From Achromobacter deleyi (GTDB taxonomy: Bacteria; Pseudomonadota; Gammaproteobacteria; Burkholderiales; Burkholderiaceae_B), in NCBI RefSeq assembly GCF_016127315.1, contig NZ_CP065997.1, positions 6,882,001 through 6,946,000 of the forward strand: a DNA stretch of 64,000 nt, written 5' to 3'. The notes under the pieces are model-generated. The model had not been told where the DNA came from and did no database searches. It saw nothing but the letters and a program-made list of their open reading frames with translations. The translations under genes and the position numbers were made by a program. Shown here piece by piece: positions 6,811 to 18,923 of the stretch (positions are counted from its first letter, which is position 1; every line of letters begins with the position of its first letter).

Positions 6811-8478
6811 ATGAACGACCAATATCAGGTGCTCTACCAAACATTCCGCTGGCTGGTTCCCACCCAGTTCAACATAGCGGAAGCGTGCTGCCACCGCTGG
6901 GCATCCAGTAGTCCGGATGCGCGGCGCATCGCCATCTACTACGAAGATGAAGCCGGCAACCGCGAGGTCTGGACCTATGCGCGGCTGGCCGAGGCCGCCA
7001 ATCAGCTGGCCAATGGCCTGGTGAAGATGGGCGTGGGCCGGGGCGACCGGGTAGGTGTGGTTTTGGGACAACGCCCGGAGACCGTGGTCGCCCACATGGC
7101 CATCTACAGCGTGGGCGCGGTGGTGCTGCCGCTGTCGGCGCTGTTCGGCCCGGAAGCCCTGCAGAGCCGCCTGTGCGATTCGGAGACCCGCGTCGCCATC
7201 GTCGACCATGCCTCCAGCGCCAATCTGCTGGCCGTCAGCGACCATTGCCCCAACCTGCAGCAGATTATCGGCATCGGCTTCGCCGACGAGCGTGTCCTGC
7301 CCTGGCGCAGCCTGCTGGCGCGCCAACCCAGTGAATTCAAGCCGGTGCCGACGCGTTCGTCGGACCCCGCCATCCTGCTCTATACCTCCGGCACCACCGG
7401 CGCGCCCAAGGGCGCCCTGCTGCCGCACAGCGCGCTGATCGGCAACCTGCCGGGCTTCGTGGCCTCGCAGGACTGGTTCCCGCGCCCCGCCGACGTGTTC
7501 TGGTCGCCCGCCGACTGGTCCTGGACCGGCGGCATGATGGACGCGCTGCTGCCGACGCTGTATTTCGGCCACCCCATCGTCGGCACCCGCGGCCGTTTCT
7601 CGGTCGAGCGCGCCTTCGAGCTGCTGGAACGCTACCAGGTCACCAACACTTTCCTGTTCCCGACCGCGCTGAAGATGATGATGAAGGCCGTGCCGGAGCC
7701 TCGCAATCAGTACCAGCTGGCCCTGCGCTCGATCATGAGCGCCGGCGAAAGCGTCGGCGAGACCGTCTTCGAATGGTGCCGGTCCGCGCTGGGCGTGACG
7801 CCCAACGAGATGTTCGGCCAGACCGAAATGAATTACGTGGTCGGCAACAGCCAGAAGCGCTGGCCGGCCAAGCCGGGCAGCATGGGCCGGCCCTACCCCG
7901 GCCATCGCGTGGCGGTGCTGGACGACGCCGGCCAGCCGGTGGCGGCCGGAGAAACCGGCGAGATCGCCGTGAATCGCTACGACATCCATGGCTTTCCCGA
8001 CCCGATCCTGTTCCTGGGCTACTGGCGTAACGAAGCCGCCACCCAGGCCAAGTTCAAGGGCGACTGGTGCCTGACGGGCGACCTGGCCCGGATCGACGCC
8101 GACGGCTACCTCTGGTACGCCGGCCGCGCCGATGACGTGTTCAAGTCGTCCGGCTACCGCATCGGTCCCGGCGAGATCGAGAGCTGCCTGATCGGGCACC
8201 CGGCCGTGGCCAATGCCGCGGTGGTGCCCAAGCCGGACGCCGAGCGCGGCGCGGTGGTCAAGGCCTACGTCGTGCTGACGCCCGAATTCGCCCAGCGCGA
8301 CCGCAGCGACATCATCGAGAACCTGCAGGAACACGTGCGCGAGCGCCTGGCGCCCTACGAGTACCCGAAGGAAATCGAGTTCGTCGACGAATTGCCCATG
8401 ACCACCACCGGTAAAATCCAGCGTCGCATCCTGCGCCTGCGCGAAGAAGAACGCGCGCAAGCGTCCAGGCCCCAATGA
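6811..8478 (+). CDS. AMP-dependent acyl-CoA synthetase
   Basis: A 555 aa ANL-superfamily enzyme expected to convert a carboxylic acid, ATP and CoA to an acyl-CoA with release of AMP and PPi. The ATP-binding motif LLYTSGTTGAPKG is near residues 189-201, the MFGQTEMN adenylate-binding segment lies near 332, and the catalytic lysine is in the C-terminal TTTGKIQRR. Length and motifs resemble medium-chain acyl-CoA or acetyl-CoA-synthetase-like ligases rather than true Acs (about 650 aa). It stands alone on its strand after a weak hairpin, and gamma-carbonic anhydrase follows 46 bp on. The substrate cannot be told from sequence. Confidence 0.85.
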   Translation: MNDQYQVLYQTFRWLVPTQFNIAEACCHRWASSSPDARRIAIYYEDEAGNREVWTYARLAEAANQLANGLVKMGVGRGDRVGVVLGQRPETVVAHMAIYSVGAVVLPLSALFGPEALQSRLCDSETRVAIVDHASSANLLAVSDHCPNLQQIIGIGFADERVLPWRSLLARQPSEFKPVPTRSSDPAILLYTSGTTGAPKGALLPHSALIGNLPGFVASQDWFPRPADVFWSPADWSWTGGMMDALLPTLYFGHPIVGTRGRFSVERAFELLERYQVTNTFLFPTALKMMMKAVPEPRNQYQLALRSIMSAGESVGETVFEWCRSALGVTPNEMFGQTEMNYVVGNSQKRWPAKPGSMGRPYPGHRVAVLDDAGQPVAAGETGEIAVNRYDIHGFPDPILFLGYWRNEAATQAKFKGDWCLTGDLARIDADGYLWYAGRADDVFKSSGYRIGPGEIESCLIGHPAVANAAVVPKPDAERGAVVKAYVVLTPEFAQRDRSDIIENLQEHVRERLAPYEYPKEIEFVDELPMTTTGKIQRRILRLREEERAQASRPQ

Positions 8479-8482
8479 CGCG

Positions 8483-8504
8483 GGCGGGTCCGCAGAGACC
8501 CGCC
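8483..8504. other. Intergenic hairpin
   Basis: GGCGGGTC (8483-8490) pairs with GACCCGCC (8497-8504), loop CGCAGA. It lies between the acyl-CoA synthetase and carbonic anhydrase genes and has no T-tract. It may shape mRNA stability in a shared transcript. Confidence 0.5.
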
Positions 8505-8524
8505 GCCGTACCCGGAGACAGGGC

Positions 8525-9046
8525 ATGCCCATTTACCAGCTCGACGACCTCATCCCCCGCATCGACCCCGCCGCCTACGTGGCCGACAGCGCCGACATCA
8601 TCGGCAACGTCACGCTGGAAGCGGGCGTCAGCATCTGGTCGCACGTCTCGATCCGCGGCGACAACGACGCCATCCTGATCCGCCAGGGCACCAATATCCA
8701 GGAAGGCAGCGTGCTGCACGTGGATACCGGCTGTCCCATGACCATCGGCCCGAACGTCACCGTGGGCCACCAGGCCATGCTGCACGGCTGCACCATCCAC
8801 GAGGGCGCCCTGGTGGGCATGCAGGCGATCGTGCTGAACAACGCCGTGATCGGCCGCAACTGCCTGATCGGCGCCGGCGCCATCATCCCGGAAGACCGGG
8901 TGATTCCGGACAATTCCCTGGTCATCGGCATCGGCAAGATCGTGCGCGAGCTGTCGGACGAGGAAATCGCCAATCTGCACAAGAACACCGCCCATTACGT
9001 GGCGCGCGGCCAACACTACAAGACGGCCCTGAAACGGCTGGCCTGA
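8525..9046 (+). CDS. Gamma-class carbonic anhydrase family protein
   Basis: A 173 aa left-handed beta-helix protein built from hexapeptide repeats. The IRGDNDAI strand and the histidine-bearing segments HVDTG, VGHQAML and LHGCTI supply the zinc ligands expected of gamma-carbonic anhydrases (YrdA/CaiE/PaaY group). Family members are cytosolic trimers; some hydrate CO2 and others act as thioesterases or have no known activity. Length is typical. GGAGAC lies just before ATG 8525. It may share a transcript with the acyl-CoA synthetase upstream. Confidence 0.85.
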   Translation: MPIYQLDDLIPRIDPAAYVADSADIIGNVTLEAGVSIWSHVSIRGDNDAILIRQGTNIQEGSVLHVDTGCPMTIGPNVTVGHQAMLHGCTIHEGALVGMQAIVLNNAVIGRNCLIGAGAIIPEDRVIPDNSLVIGIGKIVRELSDEEIANLHKNTAHYVARGQHYKTALKRLA

Positions 9047-9081
9047 GCCTGCCGCCGGGGACACCCCGGCAACCGCCTACA

Positions 9082-9100
9082 CCCCTGCCGCCGGCAGGGG
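9082..9100. terminator. GC-rich hairpin before hslO
   Basis: CCCCTGCC (9082-9089) pairs with GGCAGGGG (9093-9100) around a GCC loop. It lies downstream of the carbonic anhydrase gene and lacks a T-tract. Confidence 0.4.
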
Positions 9101-9132
9101 GAATCGGCCGCCCGATCGGCTAACATTCCGCC

Positions 9133-10062
9133 ATGACCGATCAGCTCAAGAAATACCTCCTCGAAGACCGCAGCGTCCGCGTCCAAGCGGTGCGCCTCAC
9201 GGATACCTGGAAGGCCGTCCAGGCCAACCACGACTACCCGCCCGCCATCACCCACCTGCTGGGCGAACTGGTGGCGGCCTCCACCCTGCTGGCCGCCAAC
9301 ATCAAGTTCGACGGCTCGCTGGTGCTGCAGATCCAGGGCGACGGCCCCATCGCCCTGCTGGTGGTGGAATGCCGTTCCGACCTCAGCCTGCGCGCCACCG
9401 TCAAGGTGCGCGAGGGCCACGAGGTGCCGGCCGATGGCGACATGCAGAGCCTGCTGAACCCCGGCGGCAACGGCCGCTTCATCGTGGTGCTGGATCCCCA
9501 GCACAAGGTGCCCGGCCAGCAGGCCTACCAGGGCATCGTGCCGCTGGAAGGCGAAACCGTCGCCGAGGCCCTGCAGCACTACATGAAGGCCTCCGAACAG
9601 CTCGACACCCGCCTGTGGCTGGGCGCCGACGCCGACCATGCCGCCGGCATGCTGATCCAGCGCCTGCCCCACCACGGCGGCTCGGACACGACAACGCTCA
9701 GCGAGCAGGCCGCCACCGAGACCTGGGACCGCGCCACGGCACTGGCCACCACGCTCAAGCGCGACGAGCTGCTGACCACCGAGATCGACACCCTGATCCA
9801 CCGCCTGTTCTGGGAAGAAACGCTGGTGGCGTTCGATCCGCTGCCCGTGCGCTGGCACTGTCCGTGCACCCGCGAGCGCGTGGCCAACATGCTGCGCTCG
9901 CTGGGCCAGGCCGAGGTCGACGACATCCTGGCCGAACGCGGCCAGGTCGACGTGGCCTGCGACTTCTGCGGCAAGCCCTACGTCTTCGACGCGGTCGATT
10001 GCGCCGCGCTGTTCACCGGCAGCCAGCAGGCCAACGGCGACGCGCCGCCCACCGTGCACTGA
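9133..10062 (+). CDS. hslO: Hsp33 redox-regulated chaperone
   Basis: A 309 aa cytosolic holdase that is activated when its zinc centre is oxidised. The C-terminal switch has the paired cysteines CPC and CDFC, near residues 242-244 and 276-279, which bind zinc in the reduced state. The N-terminal domain shows the family features LLGELVAASTLLA and KFDGSLVLQIQGDGP. Length is slightly above E. coli Hsp33 (292 aa). It is preceded by a hairpin and has no obvious co-transcribed partner. Confidence 0.95.
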   Translation: MTDQLKKYLLEDRSVRVQAVRLTDTWKAVQANHDYPPAITHLLGELVAASTLLAANIKFDGSLVLQIQGDGPIALLVVECRSDLSLRATVKVREGHEVPADGDMQSLLNPGGNGRFIVVLDPQHKVPGQQAYQGIVPLEGETVAEALQHYMKASEQLDTRLWLGADADHAAGMLIQRLPHHGGSDTTTLSEQAATETWDRATALATTLKRDELLTTEIDTLIHRLFWEETLVAFDPLPVRWHCPCTRERVANMLRSLGQAEVDDILAERGQVDVACDFCGKPYVFDAVDCAALFTGSQQANGDAPPTVH

Positions 10063-10135
10063 ACCCGCGCCGGGGGCCCGTCCCTCGGCTTGTACGAATC
10101 GACAGGCGGTCATGCCCGCGCCACACTGGCCGGCC

Positions 10136-10885
10136 ATGACCGCTTTTTTTGTCGCCTCGCGTTCCGGCGCCGCGCGCCCGTTGCAGCGCGGCGCCGCCGC
10201 CCTCGAATTCACCCTGGTCGCCGTCCTGGTGCTGCTGCTGGCGCTGGGCACGGTCGAGGCCGTCCGCTGGCAGCTGACCCGCCAGGTCGCCCACCTGGCC
10301 CTGTTGCAGGCGGCCCGCGCCGGCGCCACGGCCCACGCCGATCCCGCCCGTATCCGCGCGGCGTTCCAGCAGGCCCTGCTGCCGTTGCACGCCGGTAGCG
10401 GCGGTGACGCCGGCGCCCGCCGCCGGCAGGCCAGCGCCCAGACGCGTATCGCCGCGCGGGTGGGCGCGTCCCCCTGGCGCATCGAGATCCTGCGGCCCGA
10501 CGCCCAGGCCTTCCGCGACCATGCGCGCCCAGGGCTGCGCACCGACGCGCCAGGCGGCCTGCCGGCCATCGACAACGCCTACCAGGCGCTGCAATACGCG
10601 CGCCGGCCCGACCTGCCGGACAGCCGCAGCATCTTCCTGGCCAATACGCTCAGGCTGCGGCTGACCTACCTGTACCGTCCCCTGTTGCCGCCGCTGCGCA
10701 CGCTGCTGGCCGCGCTGGCCCGGGCCGACGGCAGCTACGCGGCCGCGGCATGGGCCAACGGCCTCGTGCCGATCGGCATGGAACTCGAGCTGGAGATGCA
10801 CAGCCATCCCGTGGATTGGCGCGGCGGCCAGCCGTACCCGGCCGGCATGGTGGCCGGGGCGTGCCGCAGCCTCCACTGCCCGTGA
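10136..10885 (+). CDS. TadE-like pilus/pseudopilin-family protein
   Basis: A protein of 249 aa from ATG 10136. Residues 18-45 hold a basic stretch, then GAAALEFTLVAV and a long hydrophobic helix, which matches the TadE (PF07811) N-terminal signal with its conserved Glu. The remainder is Arg/Ala-rich with no recognised domain. TadE proteins are minor pseudopilins or secretion components of tight-adherence systems, but no other tad gene is visible here, so it may be an orphan. An in-frame ATG at 10112 would add 8 residues. Confidence 0.7.
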   Translation: MTAFFVASRSGAARPLQRGAAALEFTLVAVLVLLLALGTVEAVRWQLTRQVAHLALLQAARAGATAHADPARIRAAFQQALLPLHAGSGGDAGARRRQASAQTRIAARVGASPWRIEILRPDAQAFRDHARPGLRTDAPGGLPAIDNAYQALQYARRPDLPDSRSIFLANTLRLRLTYLYRPLLPPLRTLLAALARADGSYAAAAWANGLVPIGMELELEMHSHPVDWRGGQPYPAGMVAGACRSLHCP

Positions 10886-10931
10886 ACGGACGGGGTGGCG
10901 CGGACATCGGCACTGGAATATGACGGGGCGG

Positions 10932-10950
10932 GTCCGGGCATTGCCCGGAC
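10932..10950. terminator. Hairpin between convergent TadE-like and ftsB genes
   Basis: GTCCGGGC (10932-10939) pairs with GCCCGGAC (10943-10950). It sits in the 75 bp between two converging genes and is a likely bidirectional stop, although no T-tract is present on either side. Confidence 0.45.
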
Positions 10951-10960
10951 GCGTGGCGGA

Positions 10961-11407
10961 TCAGCGTTGGGGCGTGGCGTTGCCGTTGGCGGGCCGGGCA
11001 TTGGCCGGCCGCGTGGCGGAAGTGGCGGCCGGGGCCGGCCTGGCGGGCGTGGCCGGCGCGCTCGCGCGCACCGGGGTGGCCGGACGGGTGGCGGCCTCGG
11101 TGGCCAGCGATGCGCCGCCCGCGGGCGGCTGGGTGTTCTGCGGCAGGATATGCACGAAGACTTCGCCGTCGCGCATCATGCCCAGTTCACCGCGGGCCCG
11201 TTCCTCGATGGCGCCGGACCCGTTTTCCAGGTCGCGGACTTCGGCTTCCAGGGCCGCGTTGCGCGCGCGCAGGCCTTCGTTGGTCTCGCGCTGCGCCGCC
11301 ACCTGGCGTTGCAGATCCCAGACCTTGAACCAGCCGCCCTTACCCAGCCAGAGCGGGTACTGGATCAGCCCTACCAGCACGAACAGCACCAGGAACAACA
11401 GGCGCAT
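10961..11407 (-). CDS. ftsB: Cell division protein FtsB (septum formation initiator)
   Basis: A 148 aa protein with one N-terminal membrane helix (residues 3-20), a coiled coil (about 30-68) and the [18 protein letters not shown] region, all typical of FtsB in the FtsQLB divisome complex. E. coli FtsB is about 103 aa; the excess here is a C-terminal tail of about 55 residues made of Ala, Pro, Thr, Arg and Asn. The gene lies downstream of eno on the same strand, the usual eno-ftsB order of proteobacteria. Confidence 0.9.
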   Translation of the reverse strand: MRLLFLVLFVLVGLIQYPLWLGKGGWFKVWDLQRQVAAQRETNEGLRARNAALEAEVRDLENGSGAIEERARGELGMMRDGEVFVHILPQNTQPPAGGASLATEAATRPATPVRASAPATPARPAPAATSATRPANARPANGNATPQR

Positions 11408-11441
11408 ACGCAGGAACCCTCAGCAGTCGTGGCGCAAAGAA

Positions 11442-11463
11442 GGCCGCGGCGCGCGCCGCGGCC
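11442..11463. other. 22 bp perfect GC palindrome between eno and ftsB
   Basis: The 22 bases are their own reverse complement and consist only of G and C. They lie 8 bp after the eno stop and 34 bp before ftsB. The site may act as a partial terminator or processing hairpin that lowers ftsB expression relative to eno. Confidence 0.6.
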
Positions 11464-11471
11464 CGCTTACA

Positions 11472-13047
<1,576 letters not shown>

Positions 13048-13168
13048 GGGGTTCCTTCAGAGCAGTTGCGTTGATGGGGTCGCGGCGCCGGACCGCATGA
13101 CACGGGCAGTGTCTCGCAACACGGCCGGGCCGTGCCTGTCCGATGCTAAGTGGTTGTATCCGAAAGCA

Positions 13169-13193
13169 GCGCCGTGGCGCGCGGCCACGGCGC
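13169..13193. other. Hairpin in the pyrG-DUF1330 gap
   Basis: GCGCCGTGGC (13169-13178) and GCCACGGCGC (13184-13193) form a perfect 10 bp stem with a 5-base loop. It lies in the 227 bp gap downstream of pyrG. No T-tract follows on the minus strand. Confidence 0.5.
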
Positions 13194-13274
13194 ATTGTCC
13201 GCCAGGAGCGAAGGCGGGAACAAGGCCGGCGGCCCGGGCGGCGCAGATGCGCGGCTCGGTGCCGCCGGCCCCCA

Positions 13275-14999
<1,725 letters not shown>

Positions 15000-15119
15000 G
15001 GTTTTCCCCTAGCGGCCACGCGTAACATTTGGCTGCACACGCGCGGCTGACCGAAATTCCGTCGCGGCGACCTTCATGCTATGGTCGTCCCCGATTTCGT
15101 CGCCCCGAGGCCCTTGCCG

Positions 15120-16124
15120 ATGAACCTTCCGACCGCACACCCGAACGCGCTGGCCAGGCGCCTGACCACCGCCGCCATCGGCCTGCAGCTGCTGGGCGCC
15201 ATCCTGCTCCAGCTCTACCTGGTAAGCGCCGGACCGCTGGCCGCGCTGACGCGCGAGGCATTTTCCCGGCCCGACATGGTGGCGAGCACGGTGGTGAACA
15301 TCGTCGTCGGCTGCATCCTGGTCGGCCTGACCACCTGGGGCGCCACGCAGCGCTGGCTGCGCCGGCACAACGCGGGCGACGTCGACCGTCCGGGCCGGAT
15401 GGTGGCCGTGCTGCTGGCGGTCTGGCTGGTGCTGTTCGTGCTGATCTCGACCGGTCTGGCGTTGCTGCATCATGGTTTCTACACGCTCATCTTCAGGCAC
15501 AAGGAATGGGTGGACCAGGCCTTCGGCTATTACGGCGTCCGCCGCATGCTCCTGATGGCCCTGCCGCCCAAGCTGTGCGCCATCCTGCTCACCATCCTGG
15601 GCAGCTGGCTGGCGGTGCGCATCGCGGCCTGGAGCGTCACGCCCGTCGCCGCCACGCAGGCGCCGTTCATGCAGCGGCGCCACGCCGCGTGGATCGCCGC
15701 GCTGACGCTGCTGCTGTGGCAATTGCATGTCGCGCTGGTGGTGGGCCTGTACTTCATGAACGATGCGGGATCGGCCGGCATGCTGGAACACGCGATCGGC
15801 TACTGGATCGTGCCCGCGTTGCTGCTGGCGCTGGCCGCATGGGTCTGCCTGCGCAGCCTGCCGCAAGCGCTCGGCACGGCCGGCATGGGCCGCGCCATCG
15901 GCCACGGCACCTTCGCCTTCTGGCTGACCCAGGTGCTGGGAATCGGCTTGGCTCTCCTGGTCCTCTGGACCATGACCTGGAGCCAGTTGATGCGCACGGC
16001 CGCGTCGTACACGACCTCGGTGGTGTCGGTGCTGATCTACAGTGTGCTGCTGGCGCTGAGCTGCTACCTCGGCGCCCGGCTGTTCTACCGCCGCCGGACG
16101 CCGCCGGAGATCGCGTCGGCCTGA
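15120..16124 (+). CDS. Multi-pass membrane protein of unknown function
   Basis: A 334 aa protein from ATG 15120 with about eight hydrophobic segments, the first at residues 15-37. The loops are short and basic, and a Gln-Ala-Phe-Gly-Tyr-Tyr loop follows the third helix. I see no transporter signature or catalytic motif. ATG 15081 is in frame 13 codons earlier but has no clear ribosome site. The gene stands alone between the divergent pyrG promoter and a strong bidirectional terminator. I do not recognise the family. Confidence 0.75.
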   Translation: MNLPTAHPNALARRLTTAAIGLQLLGAILLQLYLVSAGPLAALTREAFSRPDMVASTVVNIVVGCILVGLTTWGATQRWLRRHNAGDVDRPGRMVAVLLAVWLVLFVLISTGLALLHHGFYTLIFRHKEWVDQAFGYYGVRRMLLMALPPKLCAILLTILGSWLAVRIAAWSVTPVAATQAPFMQRRHAAWIAALTLLLWQLHVALVVGLYFMNDAGSAGMLEHAIGYWIVPALLLALAAWVCLRSLPQALGTAGMGRAIGHGTFAFWLTQVLGIGLALLVLWTMTWSQLMRTAASYTTSVVSVLIYSVLLALSCYLGARLFYRRRTPPEIASA

Positions 16125-16153
16125 GCCTGAGCGCCGCGCGATGCCGCGCATGC

Positions 16154-16187
16154 CATGAAAAAAGGCCCCTCGGGGCCTTTTTTCATG
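16154..16187. terminator. Perfect bidirectional terminator
   Basis: A 34 bp sequence reads CATGAAAAAAGGCCCC, TC, then the exact complement with six T residues. It serves both the membrane protein gene (plus) and the Xaa-Pro aminopeptidase gene (minus), which converge on it. Confidence 0.95.
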
Positions 16188-16201
16188 GTCGGACACGACG
16201 T

Positions 16202-17992
16202 TCAGATGGCCGCGGTGCGACGCTCCAGCCAGTCCAGGGCCTCGCCTTCCACCAGCGGCGAGAGGCGCTTGAGCACCGTCTCGTGGTAGTCGTTGAGCCA
16301 CGCGATTTCGTCGGCGCGCAGCAGCGACGGTTCGATGCAGCGCGTGTCGATCGGGCACAGCGTCAGCGTCTCGAAGCACAGGAACTCGCCCAGCTCGGAC
16401 GTCAGCCAGGCGCGGTTGGCCACCAGGTTCTCGATGCGCACGCCCCAGCGGCCCGGGCGGTAGATGCCCGGTTCGTTGGAGGTGATCATGCCCGGCTCCA
16501 TGGCCGTGTGCGGGCCGGGGGCCGCGCGGTAGGAGATGACCTGCGGGCCTTCGTGCACGTTCAGGAAATAACCCACGCCGTGGCCGGTGCCGTGGCCGTA
16601 TTCGGCGCCGCCTTCCCAGATCGGGGCGCGCGCGATGGCGTCCAGCATCGGCGACGGCGTGCCACGCGGGAACGAGGCGCGCGATAGCGCGATCATGCCC
16701 TTGAGCACCAGCGTGAAGTCGACCTTCTGGTCGGCGCTGGGCGTGCCCACCGCGACCACGCGGGTGATGTCGGTGGTGCCGCCCAGGTACTGGCCGCCGG
16801 AGTCGATCAGCAGCAGGCCGTCGCCCTCGATGGTGGCGTGCGATTCGGCCGTGGCGCGGTAGTGCGGCATGGCGCCGTTGGCGTTGAAGCCGGCGATGGT
16901 AGCGAAGCTGGGGCAGACGTATTCCGGGCGGCGGGCGCGGGCGGCGGTGATCTGCTCGTCGATGGTCAGCTCGGTGATGCGCTCGTTGCCCAGCGCGGCT
17001 TCGAACCAGGCGAAGAACTCGCACAGGGCGGCACCATCCTGCGCCATGGCGTGGCGCACATTGGCCAGCTCGGCGTCGGTCTTGCGCGACTTGATCAGGG
17101 TGGACGGGTTGATGGCTTCGACGCGCGGCACCGCCGGATCCATCGCGTGGAACACGCCGCAGGTGACGCGGGCCGGGTCGATCAGCAGTTTCTGGTCCCG
17201 TTCCAGCGAGGCCAGCGCATCGGCGGCCTGGGCGTAGTCGGCCACCTCGACGCCGTCGGCGGCCAGCGTGGCGCGCAGGGCGGCGTCGATCTTGCCGTCG
17301 GCCACGAACAGCGTGGCGTGGTCCGGACCGATCAGCGCGTGGCCGACGAACACCGGGTTGTAGTCGACGTCGGCGCCGCGCAGGTTGAAGAGCCAGGCGA
17401 TGTCGTCGAGGGTGCTGACGAAATGCACGTCGGCGCCATGGGCGCGCATGGCGGCGCGCACCTTGGCCAGCTTGTCGGCGCGCGCGACACAGGCCTGCGG
17501 CGCCACGTGTTCGTAGATCGCGGCCTGCGGCAGGCCGGCGCGGTCCGCCCAGATGTCGTCGAGCAGGTCGGCGCGGATTTCCAGCGCGGCGCCCGACGTG
17601 GCGGCGGCCACCGACAGCGCGCGGAACGCGGCCAGGCCCAGCACCTGCCCATCGACGCCGATGACGTCGCCGGCGCGGGTATTGGCGGCCAGCCAGTCCA
17701 CGTGGCCCGGCGTGGTGGCGACGGCGATCTTCATCAGCTGCACGCCGGTGCCGGCCAGTTGCGCCTCGGCCTGCACCCAGTAGCGGCTGTCGACCCACAG
17801 GCCGGCGAAATCGGCCGTCACGACCAGCGTGCCCACCGAGCCCGTGAAGCCCGACAGCCAGCGCCGGCCCTGCCAGCGCGCCGGCAGGTATTCGGACAGG
17901 TGCGGATCCGAGGACGGCACGATATAGGCGGACAGGCCGCGGCGGCGCATGGCCTGCCGCAGTTGGGCAATACGGGTGTCGGTGCTGGACAT
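16202..17992 (-). CDS. M24B-family Xaa-Pro aminopeptidase (long form)
   Basis: A 596 aa metallopeptidase. Two creatinase-like N-terminal domains precede a pita-bread catalytic domain that holds the metal ligands in LLIDSGGQYLGGTTDITR, GHGTGHGVGYFLNVHE, TSNEPGIY and RIENLV. The three-domain length matches the eukaryotic-type aminopeptidase P, longer than E. coli PepP (441 aa). It should cleave the bond before proline. ATG 17992 follows a GGAAA site. It lies 8 bp after the M55 peptidase stop as the last gene of the peptide-use cluster, ahead of the terminator at 16154-16187. Confidence 0.88.
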   Translation of the reverse strand: MSSTDTRIAQLRQAMRRRGLSAYIVPSSDPHLSEYLPARWQGRRWLSGFTGSVGTLVVTADFAGLWVDSRYWVQAEAQLAGTGVQLMKIAVATTPGHVDWLAANTRAGDVIGVDGQVLGLAAFRALSVAAATSGAALEIRADLLDDIWADRAGLPQAAIYEHVAPQACVARADKLAKVRAAMRAHGADVHFVSTLDDIAWLFNLRGADVDYNPVFVGHALIGPDHATLFVADGKIDAALRATLAADGVEVADYAQAADALASLERDQKLLIDPARVTCGVFHAMDPAVPRVEAINPSTLIKSRKTDAELANVRHAMAQDGAALCEFFAWFEAALGNERITELTIDEQITAARARRPEYVCPSFATIAGFNANGAMPHYRATAESHATIEGDGLLLIDSGGQYLGGTTDITRVVAVGTPSADQKVDFTLVLKGMIALSRASFPRGTPSPMLDAIARAPIWEGGAEYGHGTGHGVGYFLNVHEGPQVISYRAAPGPHTAMEPGMITSNEPGIYRPGRWGVRIENLVANRAWLTSELGEFLCFETLTLCPIDTRCIEPSLLRADEIAWLNDYHETVLKRLSPLVEGEALDWLERRTAAI

Positions 17993-18000
17993 GGGTTTCC

Positions 18001-18903
18001 TTAGCGCAACATGAAGGACATGGCGGCCAGGCTGTTCAAGGTGCGAACGGCGGCCTGCATGCTGTCCGTGGTGAACCGCAGCGTCACGCCGTCCACGCGT
18101 TCGAGCGTGGGCCACATGCAGAACAGGTCGGCGAGCGCCGCGCTCTGGGTCTGCAACCGGCATTCTATAGGGGCGGGGATGCGGAAAGGCACCGCCTTTC
18201 CACCGCTGGGCCGCCCCGAGGTGGAAACGCCCCCCTGGGGGGCAGCAAGCCCGCCTTGCGGGCGCGGCGTGGGGGTCGTTCCCTTCACGTTCCGCACCGC
18301 GGTCTCCGCGGCGGCGGCGATCGCGCGGCGCGAGGCCGCCGGCGACAGCGTCACGCCACTGCCCTGGCCGTGCGCGACCTTGGTCTGCACCCATTGCGCG
18401 CCAGGGAACAGGTCGGTGGTCTCGGCGATGAACACGTCGTCGCCGGTGGCCAGGATGACGGGCACGCCCATTTCGCCGGCCAACGCGCCGTACAGGCCGG
18501 CCTCGCCCAATTCCATGCCGTTGATGAAGACGCGCGAGAAGGCGAAGCTGTTGATGGTGTGCGCGAGGATGCCGCGGCCCTGCGAGCGCGAGTGGTAGCC
18601 GATCATGAAGACGGCGTCGCAGCCCTCTTCCAGGCCGCCCATCATGCCCAGGTAGCGCGGCTTGCCCAGCACCAGGCGGGCGCGTTCGTCGATGCCGTCC
18701 GGCAGCAGGTTGCGAAAGCCGCCGTGCGAATCGTTGACCAGGATCTCTTCGGCGCCGCCGGCGATGGCGCCCTGCACGGCGGCGTTGGCCTCGGCCGTCA
18801 TCCAGGCGCGGGCGCGCTCGTATTCGCCGTTGCCGGCTCGCACTTGTTCTGCGTGGAAGACGCCGGCGACGCCTTCGATATCGGTGGAAATCAGGATCTT
18901 CAT
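18001..18903 (-). CDS. dppA: DppA-like M55 D-aminopeptidase carrying an in-frame palindromic insertion
   Basis: A 300 aa zinc peptidase of the M55 family, which releases D-amino acids from D-amino-acid-rich peptides and forms decamers in Bacillus DppA. Ligands match closely: Asp8 and Glu10 in STDIEGVAGV, His60 in NDSHGG, His103 in GYHSRS, His114, and Glu133. About residues 206-240 form an extra Gly/Pro/Ser-rich stretch encoded by a palindromic repeat (18183-18278) set between the conserved AVRN and IPAPIECRLQ segments. The reading frame is intact. It lies 20 bp after the DmpA-type gene and 8 bp before the M24 gene, in the same operon. Confidence 0.88.
   Translation of the reverse strand: MKILISTDIEGVAGVFHAEQVRAGNGEYERARAWMTAEANAAVQGAIAGGAEEILVNDSHGGFRNLLPDGIDERARLVLGKPRYLGMMGGLEEGCDAVFMIGYHSRSQGRGILAHTINSFAFSRVFINGMELGEAGLYGALAGEMGVPVILATGDDVFIAETTDLFPGAQWVQTKVAHGQGSGVTLSPAASRRAIAAAAETAVRNVKGTTPTPRPQGGLAAPQGGVSTSGRPSGGKAVPFRIPAPIECRLQTQSAALADLFCMWPTLERVDGVTLRFTTDSMQAAVRTLNSLAAMSFMLR
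18183..18278. repeat. Palindromic repeat element inserted in frame within the M55 peptidase gene
   Basis: A cluster of three hairpins: GGAAAGGC/GCCTTTCC at 18183-18201, CCCCC/GGGGG near 18231-18242, and GCCCGC/GCGGGC at 18249-18263, ending in a run of G at about 18271-18275. The base pattern resembles GC-rich dispersed intergenic repeats common in beta-proteobacteria. Here it sits inside a coding region and is read through as roughly 32 codons of Gly/Pro/Ser. Confidence 0.75.
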
Positions 18904-18923
18904 GGGGTGTGCCTTGGTAGGAT

